A stretch of 51,586 nt of DNA from Verrucomicrobiales bacterium (GCA_028293375.1 JAQGOY010000228.1:1-51586), one strand, 5' to 3'; shown: positions 24,076-34,891, counted from the first letter of the stretch. Notes: generated by a model not told the origin, from the sequence alone. Numbers and translations: made by a program.

Positions 24076-27000
24076 ATGGAAGCCCAGAATAAAACCGAGA
24101 CCGGAACAGCGGCTGTAAGTAGAGTTGTGGCCGCCAAAAAACCTTCCCCTAAACCCACCGCGCGCAAGTCAAAACTCAGGCGCCAGGTCACTGGCAGCAG
24201 GAACACTCCAACGCCTGCGGTTATTTCCGTCTCGGCCACTTCCAGTTTGGAAAAAAAGGATTTACTGGCCGCTTTAGTCGCCCTGAGAAAGGGCGATTTC
24301 AATGTACGGCTGCCAGTTGATTATGTGGGGGTCGACGGAAAACTCGCGGACACTTTCAACGATATCATTGAGTTTAACCAGCGATTGAGCCGGGAACTCG
24401 AACGTATCAGCCGTGTCGTCGGTAAAGAAGGGAAGATATCTCAGCGCGTGGAGGTCGGGGAAGTCACCGGGCTTTGGAACACCGCCGTTAACTCTGTCAA
24501 CAATCTCATTGGTGATTTGGCCTACCCTATTAATGAGTTGGCGCGCGTGATCGGTGCCGTCGCCAAAGGCGATCTGGCCCAAAGCGTCGCCTTGGAAACC
24601 GATGGCAAACCGCTTCAGGGTGAATTTCTAAGAACCGCCAAAACCGTGAATACCATGGTGACGCAGCTCGCTTCCTTCGCTTCTGAAGTAACGCGCGTGG
24701 CACGCGAAGTTGGAACGGAAGGAAAGCTGGGCGGTCAGGCCAAGGTTCGCGGTGTCGCCGGTACCTGGAAAGACCTTACCGATAACGTAAACCTGATGGC
24801 CAGTAACCTGACCAGCCAGGTTCGAAATATTGCTACCGTGACCACCGCTGTCGCCAACGGCGACCTTGCCAAGAAGATTACGGTGGACGTGAAAGGCGAA
24901 TTCCTCGAGCTCAAAAATACCATTAATACCATGGTGGACCAGTTGCGCTCTTTCGCCTCTGAAGTGACACGTGTTGCCCGCGAAGTGGGAACCGAAGGCA
25001 AACTCGGCGGCCAGGCCCGGGTGGAAGGTGTGTCTGGAACCTGGAAAGACCTTACCGATAACGTCAATTCCATGGCCCGTAACCTGACAGCCCAGGTGCG
25101 TAACATTGCCGCCGTAACTACCGCGGTGGCCAATGGAGACCTTTCCAAAAAAATCACTGTCAATGTCCGTGGCGAAATTCTTGAACTCAAGGACACCATC
25201 AACACCATGGTGGATCAACTTTCATCCTTCGCTTCTGAAGTGACTCGTGTGGCCCGCGAAGTGGGAACCGAAGGCAAACTCGGTGGCCAGGCCCAGGTTA
25301 AAGGCGTTGCTGGAACCTGGAAGGATCTGACCGATTCCGTCAACCTTATGGCTGCGAATCTTACCGGCCAGGTGCGTAACATTGCTGATGTCACCAAGGC
25401 AGTCGCAAAAGGCGACCTCTCCAAGAAAATCACGGTCGATGTGAAAGGCGAAATCCTCGAACTGAAGAACACCGTCAATACCATGGTGGATCAGCTTTCA
25501 TCGTTCGCTGCTGAAGTAACCCGTGTGGCTCGCGAAGTCGGTTCTGAAGGCAAACTTGGTGTGCAAGCCGAAGTTAAAGGCGTGGCTGGAACTTGGAAAG
25601 ATCTGACGGACAACGTCAACGTCATGGCCAGTAACCTGACAGTGCAGCTACGTGACGTCTCCAAGGTCGCAACGGCCATTGCTACAGGCGACCTCAGCCA
25701 AAAAATCACGGTGAACGTCAAAGGTGAAATTCTGCAAATCAAGGACACCATTAATACCATGGTGGATCAGCTCTCCTCCTTCGCCTCGGAAGTGACTCGT
25801 GTGGCGCGCGAAGTTGGTTCTGAAGGGAAATTGGGCGTCCAGGCTGAAGTGCGCGGTGTCGCTGGTACCTGGAAGGATCTTACGGACAACGTGAATGTCA
25901 TGGCCAGCAACCTCACGGTCCAGCTTCGTGACGTCTCCAAAGTGGCAACTGCTATTGCCACCGGCGACCTGGGGCAAAAAATAACGGTTAATGTAAAAGG
26001 TGAAATTTTACAAATTAAAAACACCATTAATACGATGGTGGATCAGCTTTCCTCGTTCGCGGCGGAAGTGACCCGCGTGGCGCGCGAAGTGGGAACCGAA
26101 GGAAAACTGGGTGGCCAGGCGGAAGTGAAAGGCGTGGCCGGAACCTGGAAGGACTTGACCGACTCGGTGAACTTCATGGCGCGCAACCTGACGGACCAGG
26201 TGCGTAATATTGCGGATGTGACCAAGGCCGTCGCGGCGGGCGACCTCTCCAAGAAGATCACCGTCGATGTCAAAGGCGAAATTCTCGAACTCAAAAACAC
26301 CATCAACACCATGGTGGATCAGCTCTCTTCGTTCGCCTCTGAAGTAACCCGCGTGGCGCGCGAAGTGGGAACGGAAGGAAAACTGGGTGGCCAGGCGGAA
26401 GTGAAAGGTGTAGCCGGAACGTGGAAGGATCTCACCGATTCCGTGAATTTCATGGCCGGCAATTTGACCGGGCAGGTTCGTAACATCGCGGACGTGACCA
26501 AAGCTGTCGCCGCAGGCGACCTTTCCAAGAAAATTACAGTTAACGTTCGCGGTGAAATCGCGGAGCTTAAAGACACCATCAATACTATGGTGGATCAGCT
26601 CCGGTCATTTGCTTCTGAAGTAACTCGCGTGGCTCGCGAAGTGGGAACGGAAGGAAAATTGGGCGGCCAGGCGGAAGTGAAAGGTGTGGCCGGAACCTGG
26701 AAGGACCTTACGGATTCCGTGAATTTCATGGCCGGTAACCTCACCGGGCAAGTGCGTAACATCGCGGATGTGACCAAGGCTGTCGCCGCAGGTGACCTTT
26801 CCAAGAAGATCACCGTGGACGTCAAAGGCGAAATTCTCGAGCTCAAAAACACCATCAACACCATGGTGGACCAGCTCTCCTCATTCGCCTCTGAAGTAAC
26901 TCGCGTGGCGCGCGAAGTTGGAACTGAAGGCAAACTCGGCGGTCAGGCTGAAGTGAAAGGTGTGGCCGGTACTTGGAAGGACCTTACTGACTCGGTGAAT

Positions 27001-30000
27001 TTCATGGCGCGCAACCTGACAGACCAGGTGCGTAACATTGCGGATGTGACCAAGGCTGTCGCTGCAGGTGACCTTTCCAAGAAGATCACGGTGGACGTCA
27101 AAGGCGAAATTCTGGAACTCAAAAACACCATCAACACCATGGTGGACCAGCTCTCTTCATTCGCTTCTGAAGTAACTCGCGTGGCCCGCGAAGTCGGAAC
27201 CGAAGGCAAACTGGGTGGCCAGGCCGATGTGCGCGGCGTCGCCGGAACGTGGAAAGATTTGACCGACAACGTCAACTTCATGGCCAACAACCTCACGGAT
27301 CAGGTGCGTAATATCGCCGACGTGACCAAAGCGGTGGCAGCCGGGGATCTCTCCAAAAAAATCACCGTGAATGTGCGCGGCGAAATTTTGGAATTGAAAG
27401 ACACCATCAACACCATGGTGGATCAACTCCGCTCGTTCGCTTCGGAAGTAACCCGCGTGGCCCGCGAAGTCGGAACCGAAGGCAAACTGGGTGGCCAGGC
27501 AGACGTCAAAGGCGTCGCAGGAACATGGAAGGATTTGACCGACAACGTCAACTTCATGGCCAACAACCTCACGGATCAGGTGCGTAATATCGCAGACGTC
27601 ACCAAGGCGGTGGCGAACGGTGACCTTTCGAAAAAGATTACGGTCAATGTGCGTGGTGAAATTTTGGAATTGAAAGACACCATCAACACCATGGTGGACC
27701 AACTCCGCTCCTTCGCTTCTGAAGTGACCCGTGTGGCCCGCGAAGTTGGAACCGAAGGAAAATTGGGTGGCCAGGCCGACGTCAAAGGAATCTCAGGAAC
27801 CTGGAAAGATCTGACCGACTCGGTGAACTTCATGGCGCGCAACCTGACAGACCAGGTGCGTAACATCGCCGACGTCACGAAGGCCGTGGCGGCAGGGGAC
27901 CTTTCCAAAAAAATCACGGTCGACGTCAAAGGTGAAATTCTGGAATTGAAGAACACCGTCAACACCATGGTGGACCAGCTTTCTTCTTTTGCTTCTGAAG
28001 TAACCCGCGTGGCCCGCGAAGTCGGAACCGAAGGCAAACTCGGCGGTCAGGCCGAAGTGAAAGGTGTGGCCGGAACCTGGAAGGACTTGACCGATTCCGT
28101 GAATTTCATGGCAGGTAACCTCACCGGTCAGGTCCGTAATATTGCTGCCGTGACCACCGCCGTGGCCAATGGTGACCTTTCCAAAAAGATCACGGTGGAC
28201 GTGAAAGGTGAAATCCTTGAACTCAAGGACACCATTAACACCATGGTGGATCAACTCCGGTCCTTCGCCTCTGAAGTGACCCGTGTCGCCCGCGAAGTCG
28301 GAACCGAAGGAAAACTCGGCGGCCAGGCGGATGTGAAGGGCGTAGCCGGAACCTGGAAGGATTTGACGGACAACGTTAATTTCATGGCCTCCAACCTCAC
28401 CGCGCAAGTTCGTAACATTGCCGACGTGACCAAGGCAGTCGCTGCGGGTGACCTTTCCAAAAAGATTACAGTCGATGTTAAAGGTGAAATTCTCGACCTC
28501 AAAAACACTGTTAACACCATGGTGGACCAGCTCCGTGCGTTCGCTGCGGAAGTAACCCGTGTCGCTCGCGAAGTGGGAACGGAAGGAAAACTTGGCGGCC
28601 AGGCGGAAGTGCAGGGTGTGTCGGGAACGTGGAAGGATTTGACCGACAACGTGAACTTCATGGCCGGTAACCTGACCAACCAGGTCCGCGGTATTGCGAA
28701 AGTTGTGACCGCTGTGGCCAATGGCGACTTGAAACGGAAGCTGACGGTGGAGGCCAAAGGCGAAATCGCCGAACTGGCAGATACCATCAACGGCATGACT
28801 GATACACTGGCTATCTTTGCTGATCAGGTGACAACCGTCGCCCGCGAAGTCGGTGTTGAAGGAAAACTCGGCGGTCAAGCCAGTGTCCCCGGGGCTGCGG
28901 GAACTTGGCGCGATTTGACGGATAATGTCAATCAGTTGGCTGCTAACCTGACTACTCAGGTGCGCGCGATTGCGGAAGTGGCCACTGCCGTCACCAAAGG
29001 CGACCTCACTCGTGCTATTCAGGTCGAAGCTCAGGGCGAAGTCGCTGTGCTCAAGGATACGATCAATGAAATGATTCGTAACTTGAAAGACACCACTCTC
29101 AAGAACTCGGAACAGGACTGGCTCAAGACCAACCTCGCCAAGTTCACCCGTATGTTGCAGGGTCAAAAAGACCTTATCACGGTCGGTCGCCTGATTCTAT
29201 CCGAACTCGCTCCCGTGGTCTCCGCTCAGCATGGCGTCTTCTATATGATGGACAATGCTCGCGATGACCATCACTTGAAATTGTTGGCCAGCTATGCTTA
29301 TCGCGAAAGAAAGACCGTTCAGAATCGTTTCGTCATGGGCGAAAGCCTTGTGGGTCAGTGCGCATTGGAAAAAGAAAAAATCCTGCTGACCAATGTCCCT
29401 GCGAACTATATTCAGATCTCTTCGGGATTAGGTGAGGCTAAACCGTTGAACCTCATTGTCCTGCCCGTGCTCTTCGAAGGTCAGGTTAAGGCGGTGATTG
29501 AATTGGCCTCGTTTGATCGATTCAGCCCCACCCACCAAACCTTCCTGGATCAGCTCACGGAAAGTATTGGTATCGTCTTGAATACGATTGAAGCCAACTC
29601 CCGAACCGAAGATCTTCTCAAGCAATCTCAGTCTCTTGCCAAAGAACTTCAAAGCCAGCAGGAAGAACTGCAGCAGACCAACGCCGAGCTCGAAGACAAA
29701 GCAAAGCTCCTGGCCATGCAGAATGACGAAGTCGAACGCAAAAATCGTGAAGTCGAGCAAGCTCGTCAGGCACTGGAAGAAAAAGCTTCCCAGCTCGCCC
29801 TGACTTCGAAATACAAATCCGAATTCCTCGCGAACATGTCGCACGAACTCCGGACACCGCTAAATAGCTTGCTGCTTCTGGCTCGCCAATTGGTCGATAA
29901 CCCGGAAAAGAATCTTACTGGGAAACAGGTGGAATTCGCTAAAATTATCCATGGGTCTGGAAATGACCTGCTGGCCTTGATTAACGATATTCTCGATCTC

Positions 30001-31875
30001 TCCAAGATTGAATCCGGAACTGTCTCGGTTGATGTCGGCGATCTTCGGTTCAACAACATGCAGGATTATGTCGAGAGGACGTTCCGTCACGTTGCGGATT
30101 CCAAAGGACTCGAATTCCACATCAACATGCATCCCAACCTGCCTCGTTCGATTCAGACGGACGTTAAACGGTTGCAGCAGATCATCAAGAACCTCCTGTC
30201 CAACGCGTTCAAATTTACCGAAAAAGGGCATGTCGTCATGGAAGTCCAGATGGTCCGCACAGGCTGGACTTCGGACCAGGTCACCCTCAACCAGACTGGG
30301 GCGGCAATCGCCTTCTCAGTTTCAGATACCGGTATCGGCATCGCTCCCGAGAAACAGGCCATCATCTTTGAGGCCTTCCAGCAGGCGGACGGAAGCACCA
30401 GCCGCAAATACGGAGGCACAGGCCTTGGTCTTGCCATCAGTCGCGAAATTGCGCGTTTGCTCGGCGGTGAAATTCAAATTGCAAGTAAGGTCGGCGAAGG
30501 CAGTGTGTTCACTCTCTATTTGCCGCAAAACTTCATGATCGTTCGGCCCAGCCGCCAGGGACAGGATACGGAATCCTCCCTTGCTTCGCTGCCGACCCAC
30601 AATCCAAGCAGCTTCCCTTCCGCTGCCACTGTTGCGAAGGCCCTTCCATTGCCCGCTCCTGTGGAGAGGGAAATTGAGGATGACAGGTCGAAGCTGGACA
30701 ACGGAGATAGGGTGGTCCTGATCGTTGAAGACGATTACGACTTCGCTAATTTCCTTTTCAATCTCGCTCACGAACAGGGAATGAAGGCCATTGTCGAAAC
30801 CCGCGGGCTTAAAACATTCGAGTTGGTGAAGGAATACCAACCCCATTCGATTACCCTCGACCTCAGTCTTCCAGATATTGACGGCTGGAAAATTCTGGAG
30901 CGCTTGAAGGACGACTCCAACACACGTCATATTCCCATCTACATCATCTCTGGTGACGACGATCGCGAACGCGGGTTACGGCAGGGCGCCATGGATTTCC
31001 TGACCAAGCCGGTGACCAAAGAAGCCTTGGAAGGGGCCTTCGACCGGATGCGATCCTTTATCGATCGGTCGGTGAAAAATCTTCTGGTGGTGGAAGACGA
31101 TCAGATTCAAAGACAACATATCGTCGATCTCATCGGTGACGGTGATGTTCAGACGACCGCCGTTTCAACAGGTGTCGAGGCGTTGGAAGCCATCAAGTCC
31201 AATCACTTTGATTGCCTGGTGCTGGATCTTGGATTGCCAGACATGAATGGTTTCGCGTTCATCGAGGAAATGCGCAAGACAACTGGGAAAGATATCCCAA
31301 TCATCGTTTACACCGCCCGTGAACTCACCCGCAAGGAACAAAGCAAGCTCCAGAAACTCGCTCAGAGCATCATCATCAAAGATGTGCGCTCTCCAGAGCG
31401 GTTGCTCGATGAAACGTCGCTTTTCCTCCACCGAAACGCGGCTCAACTTCCTGAGCCGAAACGGCAGATGCTCGAAAAATTGCACCAGGCCGACGCTGTG
31501 CTCGCCGGCAAAAAGGTTCTCATTGTCGATGACGATATTCGAAACATCTTTGCCCTTACCAGTATCCTCGAACGATACAATCTTCAGCTCTCGTCCGCCG
31601 AAAATGGCCATGACGCGATCGAAAACCTGGACAAAAATCCCGACATGGATGTTGTCCTGATGGATATCATGATGCCTGAAATGGATGGCTACGACACGAT
31701 CAAGCACATTCGGAAAAATCCTAAGTTCAAGTCACTGCCAATTATCGCTGTCACCGCCAAAGCGATGAAGGGAGACCGTGCGAAATGCATTGAGGCGGGC
31801 GCGTCGGATTATCTGTCTAAACCTGTCGATCCCGAGCAATTGTTATCTACGCTGCGGGCTTGGTTGTATCGGTAA
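24076..31875 (+). CDS. Giant poly-HAMP hybrid histidine kinase (Nik1-like), 16 tandem HAMP units, GAF, HisKA, HATPase, 3 receivers
   Basis: 2599 residues from ATG 24076 (a GTG at 24040 is possible). The N-terminal 60 are basic and low-complexity. A diverged HAMP-like stretch (about 65-189) is followed by sixteen 92-residue units (190-1661) rich in [19 protein letters not shown] and [11 protein letters not shown]. The units match the HAMP plus HAMP-like linker repeats of fungal group III kinases such as Nik1. Next come a GAF domain (about 1680-1835), a coiled coil, HisKA with His1923 in [11 protein letters not shown], and HATPase ([29 protein letters not shown]). Three receivers follow with Asp2262, Asp2384 and Asp2530; the middle one lacks a clear T/K-P ending. 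There is no transmembrane segment and no Hpt, so sensing is cytoplasmic. Two response-regulator genes follow. Confidence 0.95.
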   Translation: MEAQNKTETGTAAVSRVVAAKKPSPKPTARKSKLRRQVTGSRNTPTPAVISVSATSSLEKKDLLAALVALRKGDFNVRLPVDYVGVDGKLADTFNDIIEFNQRLSRELERISRVVGKEGKISQRVEVGEVTGLWNTAVNSVNNLIGDLAYPINELARVIGAVAKGDLAQSVALETDGKPLQGEFLRTAKTVNTMVTQLASFASEVTRVAREVGTEGKLGGQAKVRGVAGTWKDLTDNVNLMASNLTSQVRNIATVTTAVANGDLAKKITVDVKGEFLELKNTINTMVDQLRSFASEVTRVAREVGTEGKLGGQARVEGVSGTWKDLTDNVNSMARNLTAQVRNIAAVTTAVANGDLSKKITVNVRGEILELKDTINTMVDQLSSFASEVTRVAREVGTEGKLGGQAQVKGVAGTWKDLTDSVNLMAANLTGQVRNIADVTKAVAKGDLSKKITVDVKGEILELKNTVNTMVDQLSSFAAEVTRVAREVGSEGKLGVQAEVKGVAGTWKDLTDNVNVMASNLTVQLRDVSKVATAIATGDLSQKITVNVKGEILQIKDTINTMVDQLSSFASEVTRVAREVGSEGKLGVQAEVRGVAGTWKDLTDNVNVMASNLTVQLRDVSKVATAIATGDLGQKITVNVKGEILQIKNTINTMVDQLSSFAAEVTRVAREVGTEGKLGGQAEVKGVAGTWKDLTDSVNFMARNLTDQVRNIADVTKAVAAGDLSKKITVDVKGEILELKNTINTMVDQLSSFASEVTRVAREVGTEGKLGGQAEVKGVAGTWKDLTDSVNFMAGNLTGQVRNIADVTKAVAAGDLSKKITVNVRGEIAELKDTINTMVDQLRSFASEVTRVAREVGTEGKLGGQAEVKGVAGTWKDLTDSVNFMAGNLTGQVRNIADVTKAVAAGDLSKKITVDVKGEILELKNTINTMVDQLSSFASEVTRVAREVGTEGKLGGQAEVKGVAGTWKDLTDSVNFMARNLTDQVRNIADVTKAVAAGDLSKKITVDVKGEILELKNTINTMVDQLSSFASEVTRVAREVGTEGKLGGQADVRGVAGTWKDLTDNVNFMANNLTDQVRNIADVTKAVAAGDLSKKITVNVRGEILELKDTINTMVDQLRSFASEVTRVAREVGTEGKLGGQADVKGVAGTWKDLTDNVNFMANNLTDQVRNIADVTKAVANGDLSKKITVNVRGEILELKDTINTMVDQLRSFASEVTRVAREVGTEGKLGGQADVKGISGTWKDLTDSVNFMARNLTDQVRNIADVTKAVAAGDLSKKITVDVKGEILELKNTVNTMVDQLSSFASEVTRVAREVGTEGKLGGQAEVKGVAGTWKDLTDSVNFMAGNLTGQVRNIAAVTTAVANGDLSKKITVDVKGEILELKDTINTMVDQLRSFASEVTRVAREVGTEGKLGGQADVKGVAGTWKDLTDNVNFMASNLTAQVRNIADVTKAVAAGDLSKKITVDVKGEILDLKNTVNTMVDQLRAFAAEVTRVAREVGTEGKLGGQAEVQGVSGTWKDLTDNVNFMAGNLTNQVRGIAKVVTAVANGDLKRKLTVEAKGEIAELADTINGMTDTLAIFADQVTTVAREVGVEGKLGGQASVPGAAGTWRDLTDNVNQLAANLTTQVRAIAEVATAVTKGDLTRAIQVEAQGEVAVLKDTINEMIRNLKDTTLKNSEQDWLKTNLAKFTRMLQGQKDLITVGRLILSELAPVVSAQHGVFYMMDNARDDHHLKLLASYAYRERKTVQNRFVMGESLVGQCALEKEKILLTNVPANYIQISSGLGEAKPLNLIVLPVLFEGQVKAVIELASFDRFSPTHQTFLDQLTESIGIVLNTIEANSRTEDLLKQSQSLAKELQSQQEELQQTNAELEDKAKLLAMQNDEVERKNREVEQARQALEEKASQLALTSKYKSEFLANMSHELRTPLNSLLLLARQLVDNPEKNLTGKQVEFAKIIHGSGNDLLALINDILDLSKIESGTVSVDVGDLRFNNMQDYVERTFRHVADSKGLEFHINMHPNLPRSIQTDVKRLQQIIKNLLSNAFKFTEKGHVVMEVQMVRTGWTSDQVTLNQTGAAIAFSVSDTGIGIAPEKQAIIFEAFQQADGSTSRKYGGTGLGLAISREIARLLGGEIQIASKVGEGSVFTLYLPQNFMIVRPSRQGQDTESSLASLPTHNPSSFPSAATVAKALPLPAPVEREIEDDRSKLDNGDRVVLIVEDDYDFANFLFNLAHEQGMKAIVETRGLKTFELVKEYQPHSITLDLSLPDIDGWKILERLKDDSNTRHIPIYIISGDDDRERGLRQGAMDFLTKPVTKEALEGAFDRMRSFIDRSVKNLLVVEDDQIQRQHIVDLIGDGDVQTTAVSTGVEALEAIKSNHFDCLVLDLGLPDMNGFAFIEEMRKTTGKDIPIIVYTARELTRKEQSKLQKLAQSIIIKDVRSPERLLDETSLFLHRNAAQLPEPKRQMLEKLHQADAVLAGKKVLIVDDDIRNIFALTSILERYNLQLSSAENGHDAIENLDKNPDMDVVLMDIMMPEMDGYDTIKHIRKNPKFKSLPIIAVTAKAMKGDRAKCIEAGASDYLSKPVDPEQLLSTLRAWLYR
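24643..29058 (+). repeat. Sixteen head-to-tail 276-bp coding repeats
   Basis: Units start at 24643 and recur every 276 bp without any indel to 29058 (16 x 276 = 4416). This was checked from the ACCATGGTGGAC-type landmark (ATG at 24655, 24931, 25207) and the last unit start at 28783. Each codes for 92 residues of HAMP plus linker. Units 1-15 are very alike; unit 16 is diverged ([19 protein letters not shown]). Units 4 and 5 form a distinct pair with [10 protein letters not shown] and [12 protein letters not shown]. Perfect phasing points to repeated duplication with selection for helical register. Confidence 0.97.
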
Positions 31876-31883
31876 AAACTGTG

Positions 31884-31912
31884 GTCCCGGGCCGGATATC
31901 CGGCATCGGGAC
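31884..31912 (+). other. Palindromic hairpin between kinase and response-regulator gene
   Basis: The 82-nt gap holds GCCGGATATCCGGC (31891-31904), a perfect 14-bp palindrome, flanked by GTCCCG (31884-31889) and CGGGAC (31907-31912). Together they can form a stem of about 11-12 bp with an internal bulge. There is no T-tract after it, so it is probably not a simple intrinsic terminator. It could stabilise or attenuate the transcript, or be a protein-binding site. Confidence 0.5.
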
Positions 31913-31957
31913 TTGTATCGGTTGTAAAACTCATTGTATTAAATTAATCAACAAGTT

Positions 31958-32614
31958 ATGTCCGCAAAAAAACCAAAGTGCAAAATCCTCATCGTGGATG
32001 ACCATCCGATCATGAGGGAGGGAATCGTGCAGCTCATTAACCACGAGAAGGACTTGATGATATGTGGCCAATATGAAGATGCGGGCGAAGCGTTCAAAGG
32101 CGTAGAGGATCATCGTCCGGACCTTGCCGTCATCGACATCTCTCTTAAGGGCAGCAGTGGCATTGAACTTCTCAAGAACATCAAATGCAACTTTCCCAAT
32201 GTGCTCGTACTGATGCTCTCCATGCATGATGAATCGCTTTATGCCGAACGGGTGCTCCGCGCTGGCGCTGCTGGATATATCATGAAACAAGAGGCCACCG
32301 AGCGGATTTTGATTGCCATCCGCAAAGTCCTGAATGGAGAGGTCTATCTGAGTGAAAGAATGTCCACCAAACTGATGCATCAGTTGGTCGGAGGCCGCGC
32401 GGCTTCGGGCGGTTCACTTATGGAAAGGCTGAGTGATCGCGAACTCGAAGTTTTTGGTTTGATCGGTCAGGGGAAAGGCACTCGTCAGATTGCTGAACAA
32501 CTTCACTTAAGCGTCAAGACCATTGAATCTCACCGCGCACACATTAAAGAAAAGCTGAATCTGAAGAATGCCACTGAATTGGTCCACCGTGCCATTCAGC
32601 TCCGAGGTGAATAG
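31958..32614 (+). CDS. NarL/LuxR-family response regulator (copy 1)
   Basis: 218 residues. The receiver domain (about 9-125) has LIVDDHPIMREG, the phosphoacceptor Asp60 in LAVIDISLKGSSG, VLMLSMHDES and the Lys in YIMKQEAT. The LuxR-type helix-turn-helix (about 150-215) has LSDRELEVFGLIGQGKGTR and LHLSVKTIESHRAHIKEKL. It is a DNA-binding transcription regulator, placed 82 nt after the giant hybrid kinase, and is a likely direct or phosphorelay partner. It is followed by an intrinsic terminator and then a close paralogue. Target genes cannot be seen from here. Confidence 0.94.
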   Translation: MSAKKPKCKILIVDDHPIMREGIVQLINHEKDLMICGQYEDAGEAFKGVEDHRPDLAVIDISLKGSSGIELLKNIKCNFPNVLVLMLSMHDESLYAERVLRAGAAGYIMKQEATERILIAIRKVLNGEVYLSERMSTKLMHQLVGGRAASGGSLMERLSDRELEVFGLIGQGKGTRQIAEQLHLSVKTIESHRAHIKEKLNLKNATELVHRAIQLRGE

Positions 32615-32632
32615 GTCCATCTGATATTATCC

Positions 32633-32660
32633 AGGCGCTCATAAAACTTGAGCGCCTTTT
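32633..32660 (+). terminator. Rho-independent terminator between the two response-regulator genes
   Basis: An AGGCGCTC/GAGCGCCT stem (32633-32640 with 32650-32657) with a 9-nt loop runs into TTTT. It lies 19 nt after the first regulator's stop, so the second regulator probably has its own promoter or depends on read-through. Confidence 0.75.
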
Positions 32661-32790
32661 GCTGGGCCTAGGGGATGCCCCGAAGCTGTTATCCCCTGCT
32701 TCCGCCTTTCCGGACTCCTGAGCCTCCCCGATTGCGATCTTTTCTGATTCCTCATCAAATGGCTTTGTTGACGGAGCTCTGCTTCTTACT

Positions 32791-33468
32791 ATGAAGGCCA
32801 ATGGAACAAAAGTAGCACAAAAAAGAATCTTATTAGTCGATGATCATCCCTTACTGCGGCAGGGGATTGCCCAACTCATCAATCAACAGGCCGATCTGAT
32901 GGTGTGCGGCGAAGCCGATGATGCGCAAAAAGCTGTTACAGCTATTGAGACAACCAAGCCTGACTTGGTCGTGCTCGATATTTCTCTAAAAGGCAGTAGC
33001 GGAATCGAATTGTTGAAAAACGTCAAAGTCCGGTTTCCTCAGTTATCCATCCTGATGCTTTCTATGCATGACGAAACGGTTTTCGCTCAACGTGCCCTTC
33101 GCGCTGGAGCTTCCGGCTACATCATGAAGCAGGAGTCCACGGACAAGATTCTCGGGGCGCTTCGGAAAGTCATCAATGGAGAAGTTTACGTGAGCGACAG
33201 GCTCGGAGCTCGCATGCTGACCCAATTGGTCGGCGGCAAGGTTATGGCTCCATCCTCTCCCATTGAAGAACTCAGCGACCGCGAGCTCGAAGTATTTAGC
33301 TTGATAGGGCAGGGCCATGGAACGCGGCCAATTGCAGAGAAATTGCACTTGAGTGTAAAGACCGTCGAGTCGCACCGTGCTCATATCAAAGAGAAACTCC
33401 ATCTCAACAGTGCCGCCGAACTGGTCCATCACGCTATTCAGTGGGTGCAAAGTGAAAGCATTGGATAG
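32791..33468 (+). CDS. NarL/LuxR-family response regulator (copy 2)
   Basis: 225 residues, closely related to the preceding regulator along its whole length (for example DISLKGSSGIELLKN and LHLSVKTVESHRAHIKEKL). The receiver has LLVDDHPLLRQG, the phosphoacceptor Asp63 in VVLDISLKGSSG and Lys in YIMKQEST. The HTH is LSDRELEVFSLIGQGHGTR. The tandem pair looks like a local duplication. It has its own upstream gap of 176 nt holding a terminator, so regulation may be separate from copy 1. No clear ribosome-binding site precedes the ATG. Confidence 0.94.
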   Translation: MKANGTKVAQKRILLVDDHPLLRQGIAQLINQQADLMVCGEADDAQKAVTAIETTKPDLVVLDISLKGSSGIELLKNVKVRFPQLSILMLSMHDETVFAQRALRAGASGYIMKQESTDKILGALRKVINGEVYVSDRLGARMLTQLVGGKVMAPSSPIEELSDRELEVFSLIGQGHGTRPIAEKLHLSVKTVESHRAHIKEKLHLNSAAELVHHAIQWVQSESIG

Positions 33469-33486
33469 CAACCAGTTCCATCAAGG

Positions 33487-33522
33487 TTATACCTGAGCCC
33501 TTTCGCGCGGCCTCAGGTATAA
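33487..33522 (+). terminator. Hairpin after second response regulator
   Basis: An 11-bp stem TTATACCTGAG/CTCAGGTATAA (33487-33497 with 33512-33522) encloses a 14-nt GC-rich loop, 19 nt past the stop codon. The following bases are only partly T-rich (gctgaatttcttc). It is probably a terminator or 3'-end stabiliser. Confidence 0.6.
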
Positions 33523-33609
33523 GCTGAATTTCTTCTACTTCTCCTTGTCCATGGGTTCGGCGGGTGGCTGCCTCATTGTGACCCGTTTGCCTCAGACCTA
33601 CCTTTGGCT

Positions 33610-34626
33610 ATGAAAACAAACAATCATTTCCGAAGAATTATGCTCGCAGCTTCTGCGGGAGCTCTTTTAACAGGCTCTTCCGCTTTTGCTAATCATGAGG
33701 TTTATGTGGATTCCTCCGAGACCAGGATGGCCCATCCGAGCGCTGAACTGCGCACTGACACCCGCTCCTCAATCTATGACCCCTCTGGCTCCGAAATTCA
33801 GGTCTATCATCGCGATTCCAACAGCAGCGGACTCTCGGCAGGGTTCAATTCGGATTTATCGATGAATGCCGACATCGACGCCCAGGCTGATCGCATCCTC
33901 CGCATGTATCAAAAAGGCAAAATGCCTGCGGAAATCACCGACCGCGAATTTCATCAGGTCAACGGACAAACTCTTTTTCCAAGGTTTCAAGCTTCTCGCG
34001 GAGACTATGACAACATCCGTACCGAGCGGTATCATCATTCTTCCGTGCGTTCGGATTCCATGATGGAACCTGCCGGCGCATCAGCAACAGTTTCCACCTC
34101 GTCTGATCATGATTTGATTCGTGATACCAGTTCCACCATCACGGTGGCGCCATCAGTGACTTCCAGTTCCACGAATGATTGGCAAAAAGGATATTATAAT
34201 AGTCAATCCAACCGTGGCGCGGAAATCAAGGATCCTGCTGGCGCCGATATCTCCGTCCGTGCCACCCAGAGCCCTGACTTGGCTCCATCGGCGGAGATTA
34301 GTTCCTCTGCGACTAGTCCCAGCAACACCTCCGACGTAATTGTTAGCAATCCTTCTGTAACCGTCTTTCAGGACAATTCACTCTCCAGCACTAACTCGCA
34401 GTTGGGCGGTATCAATAATCAGAACAAGGATGGAATCCGACTTGGGGATAAGAATGCCTCCAATCGCGTGAACGAAAATTCGAGCTCCTTGAACTCAAGC
34501 ACCAGTTCCGATTCGGAAATAAAATCCGATTCCGACAGTCCAGCAAACGGTGGTATCAACAACCAGACCAAGGATTCTCAAAAATCCAGTGGCAACGATT
34601 CCACCATCCACAACGAATCCAAGTAA
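33610..34626 (+). CDS. Secreted Ser/Asn-rich low-complexity protein
   Basis: 338 residues from ATG 33610; an in-frame TTG at 33604 is the alternative. A signal peptide is clear: basic MKTNNHFRR, hydrophobic IMLAASAGALLTGSSAFA, with cleavage probably after AFA. The mature part is rich in Ser, Asn, Asp and Thr. Related short blocks recur: YDPSGSEIQVY, MEPAGASATVS and KDPAGADISVR. Later GGINNQNKDG and GGINNQTKDS repeat, about 120 nt apart. I recognise no family or catalytic motif. It is likely a periplasmic or cell-surface structural or matrix protein. It lies after the two regulators and before a 39-aa membrane protein gene. Confidence 0.75.
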   Translation: MKTNNHFRRIMLAASAGALLTGSSAFANHEVYVDSSETRMAHPSAELRTDTRSSIYDPSGSEIQVYHRDSNSSGLSAGFNSDLSMNADIDAQADRILRMYQKGKMPAEITDREFHQVNGQTLFPRFQASRGDYDNIRTERYHHSSVRSDSMMEPAGASATVSTSSDHDLIRDTSSTITVAPSVTSSSTNDWQKGYYNSQSNRGAEIKDPAGADISVRATQSPDLAPSAEISSSATSPSNTSDVIVSNPSVTVFQDNSLSSTNSQLGGINNQNKDGIRLGDKNASNRVNENSSSLNSSTSSDSEIKSDSDSPANGGINNQTKDSQKSSGNDSTIHNESK

Positions 34627-34685
34627 GTCTTGATAACGGGATGACAGGGGAGGCTTGACTCCCTCAACAATCAGAAAGGCCTAAA

Positions 34686-34805
34686 ATGAAAGTAATGGTT
34701 AAAAGAAAATACGAAGAAGGCAAGGTCGGCTGGTTCATTCTTTGGCTCATGGGAGTGCCAGTGTCGGTTCTTTTCGTGCTCTTCCTCTTGAGAGGTTGCA
34801 CTTAA
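34686..34805 (+). CDS. Small single-helix membrane protein (39 aa)
   Basis: 39 codons from ATG 34686 to TAA 34805, with AGAAAGG about 7 nt upstream as ribosome-binding site. The peptide has a charged start (MKVMVKRKYEEGKVG) and one hydrophobic helix (WFILWLMGVPVSVLFVLFLL) ending RGCT. It is immediately followed by a strong intrinsic terminator, which supports it as the last translated gene of a transcript. A C-terminal Cys lies next to the helix. No family is recognised and the function is unknown. Confidence 0.6.
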   Translation: MKVMVKRKYEEGKVGWFILWLMGVPVSVLFVLFLLRGCT

Positions 34806-34824
34806 AATGTAAGTCTCATAATCA

Positions 34825-34852
34825 GGCGCGACTCTCCAGTCGCGCCTTTTTT
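34825..34852 (+). terminator. Strong rho-independent terminator
   Basis: A nine-bp perfect stem GGCGCGACT/AGTCGCGCC (34825-34833 with 34838-34846) with a 4-nt loop is followed by six T. It closes the transcript containing the secreted protein and the 39-aa membrane protein. Confidence 0.9.
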
Positions 34853-34891
34853 GTTCATTAAAGTGCTTGGCCTATCCCGGCATTGAAGTGT

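Noticed and set aside
24643-29058. Tandem repeat array considered as CRISPR or satellite DNA
   Set aside because: Units are 276 bp, contiguous, without spacers, and encode an uninterrupted protein with HAMP signatures.
27793-29166. 457-codon open frame on the minus strand, and several other long minus-strand frames between 24.6 and 29.2 kb
   Set aside because: They are antisense to the HAMP repeats. Repetition of the same 276-bp unit keeps the same stop-free antisense frame open; the peptides have no plausible domain or start signals.
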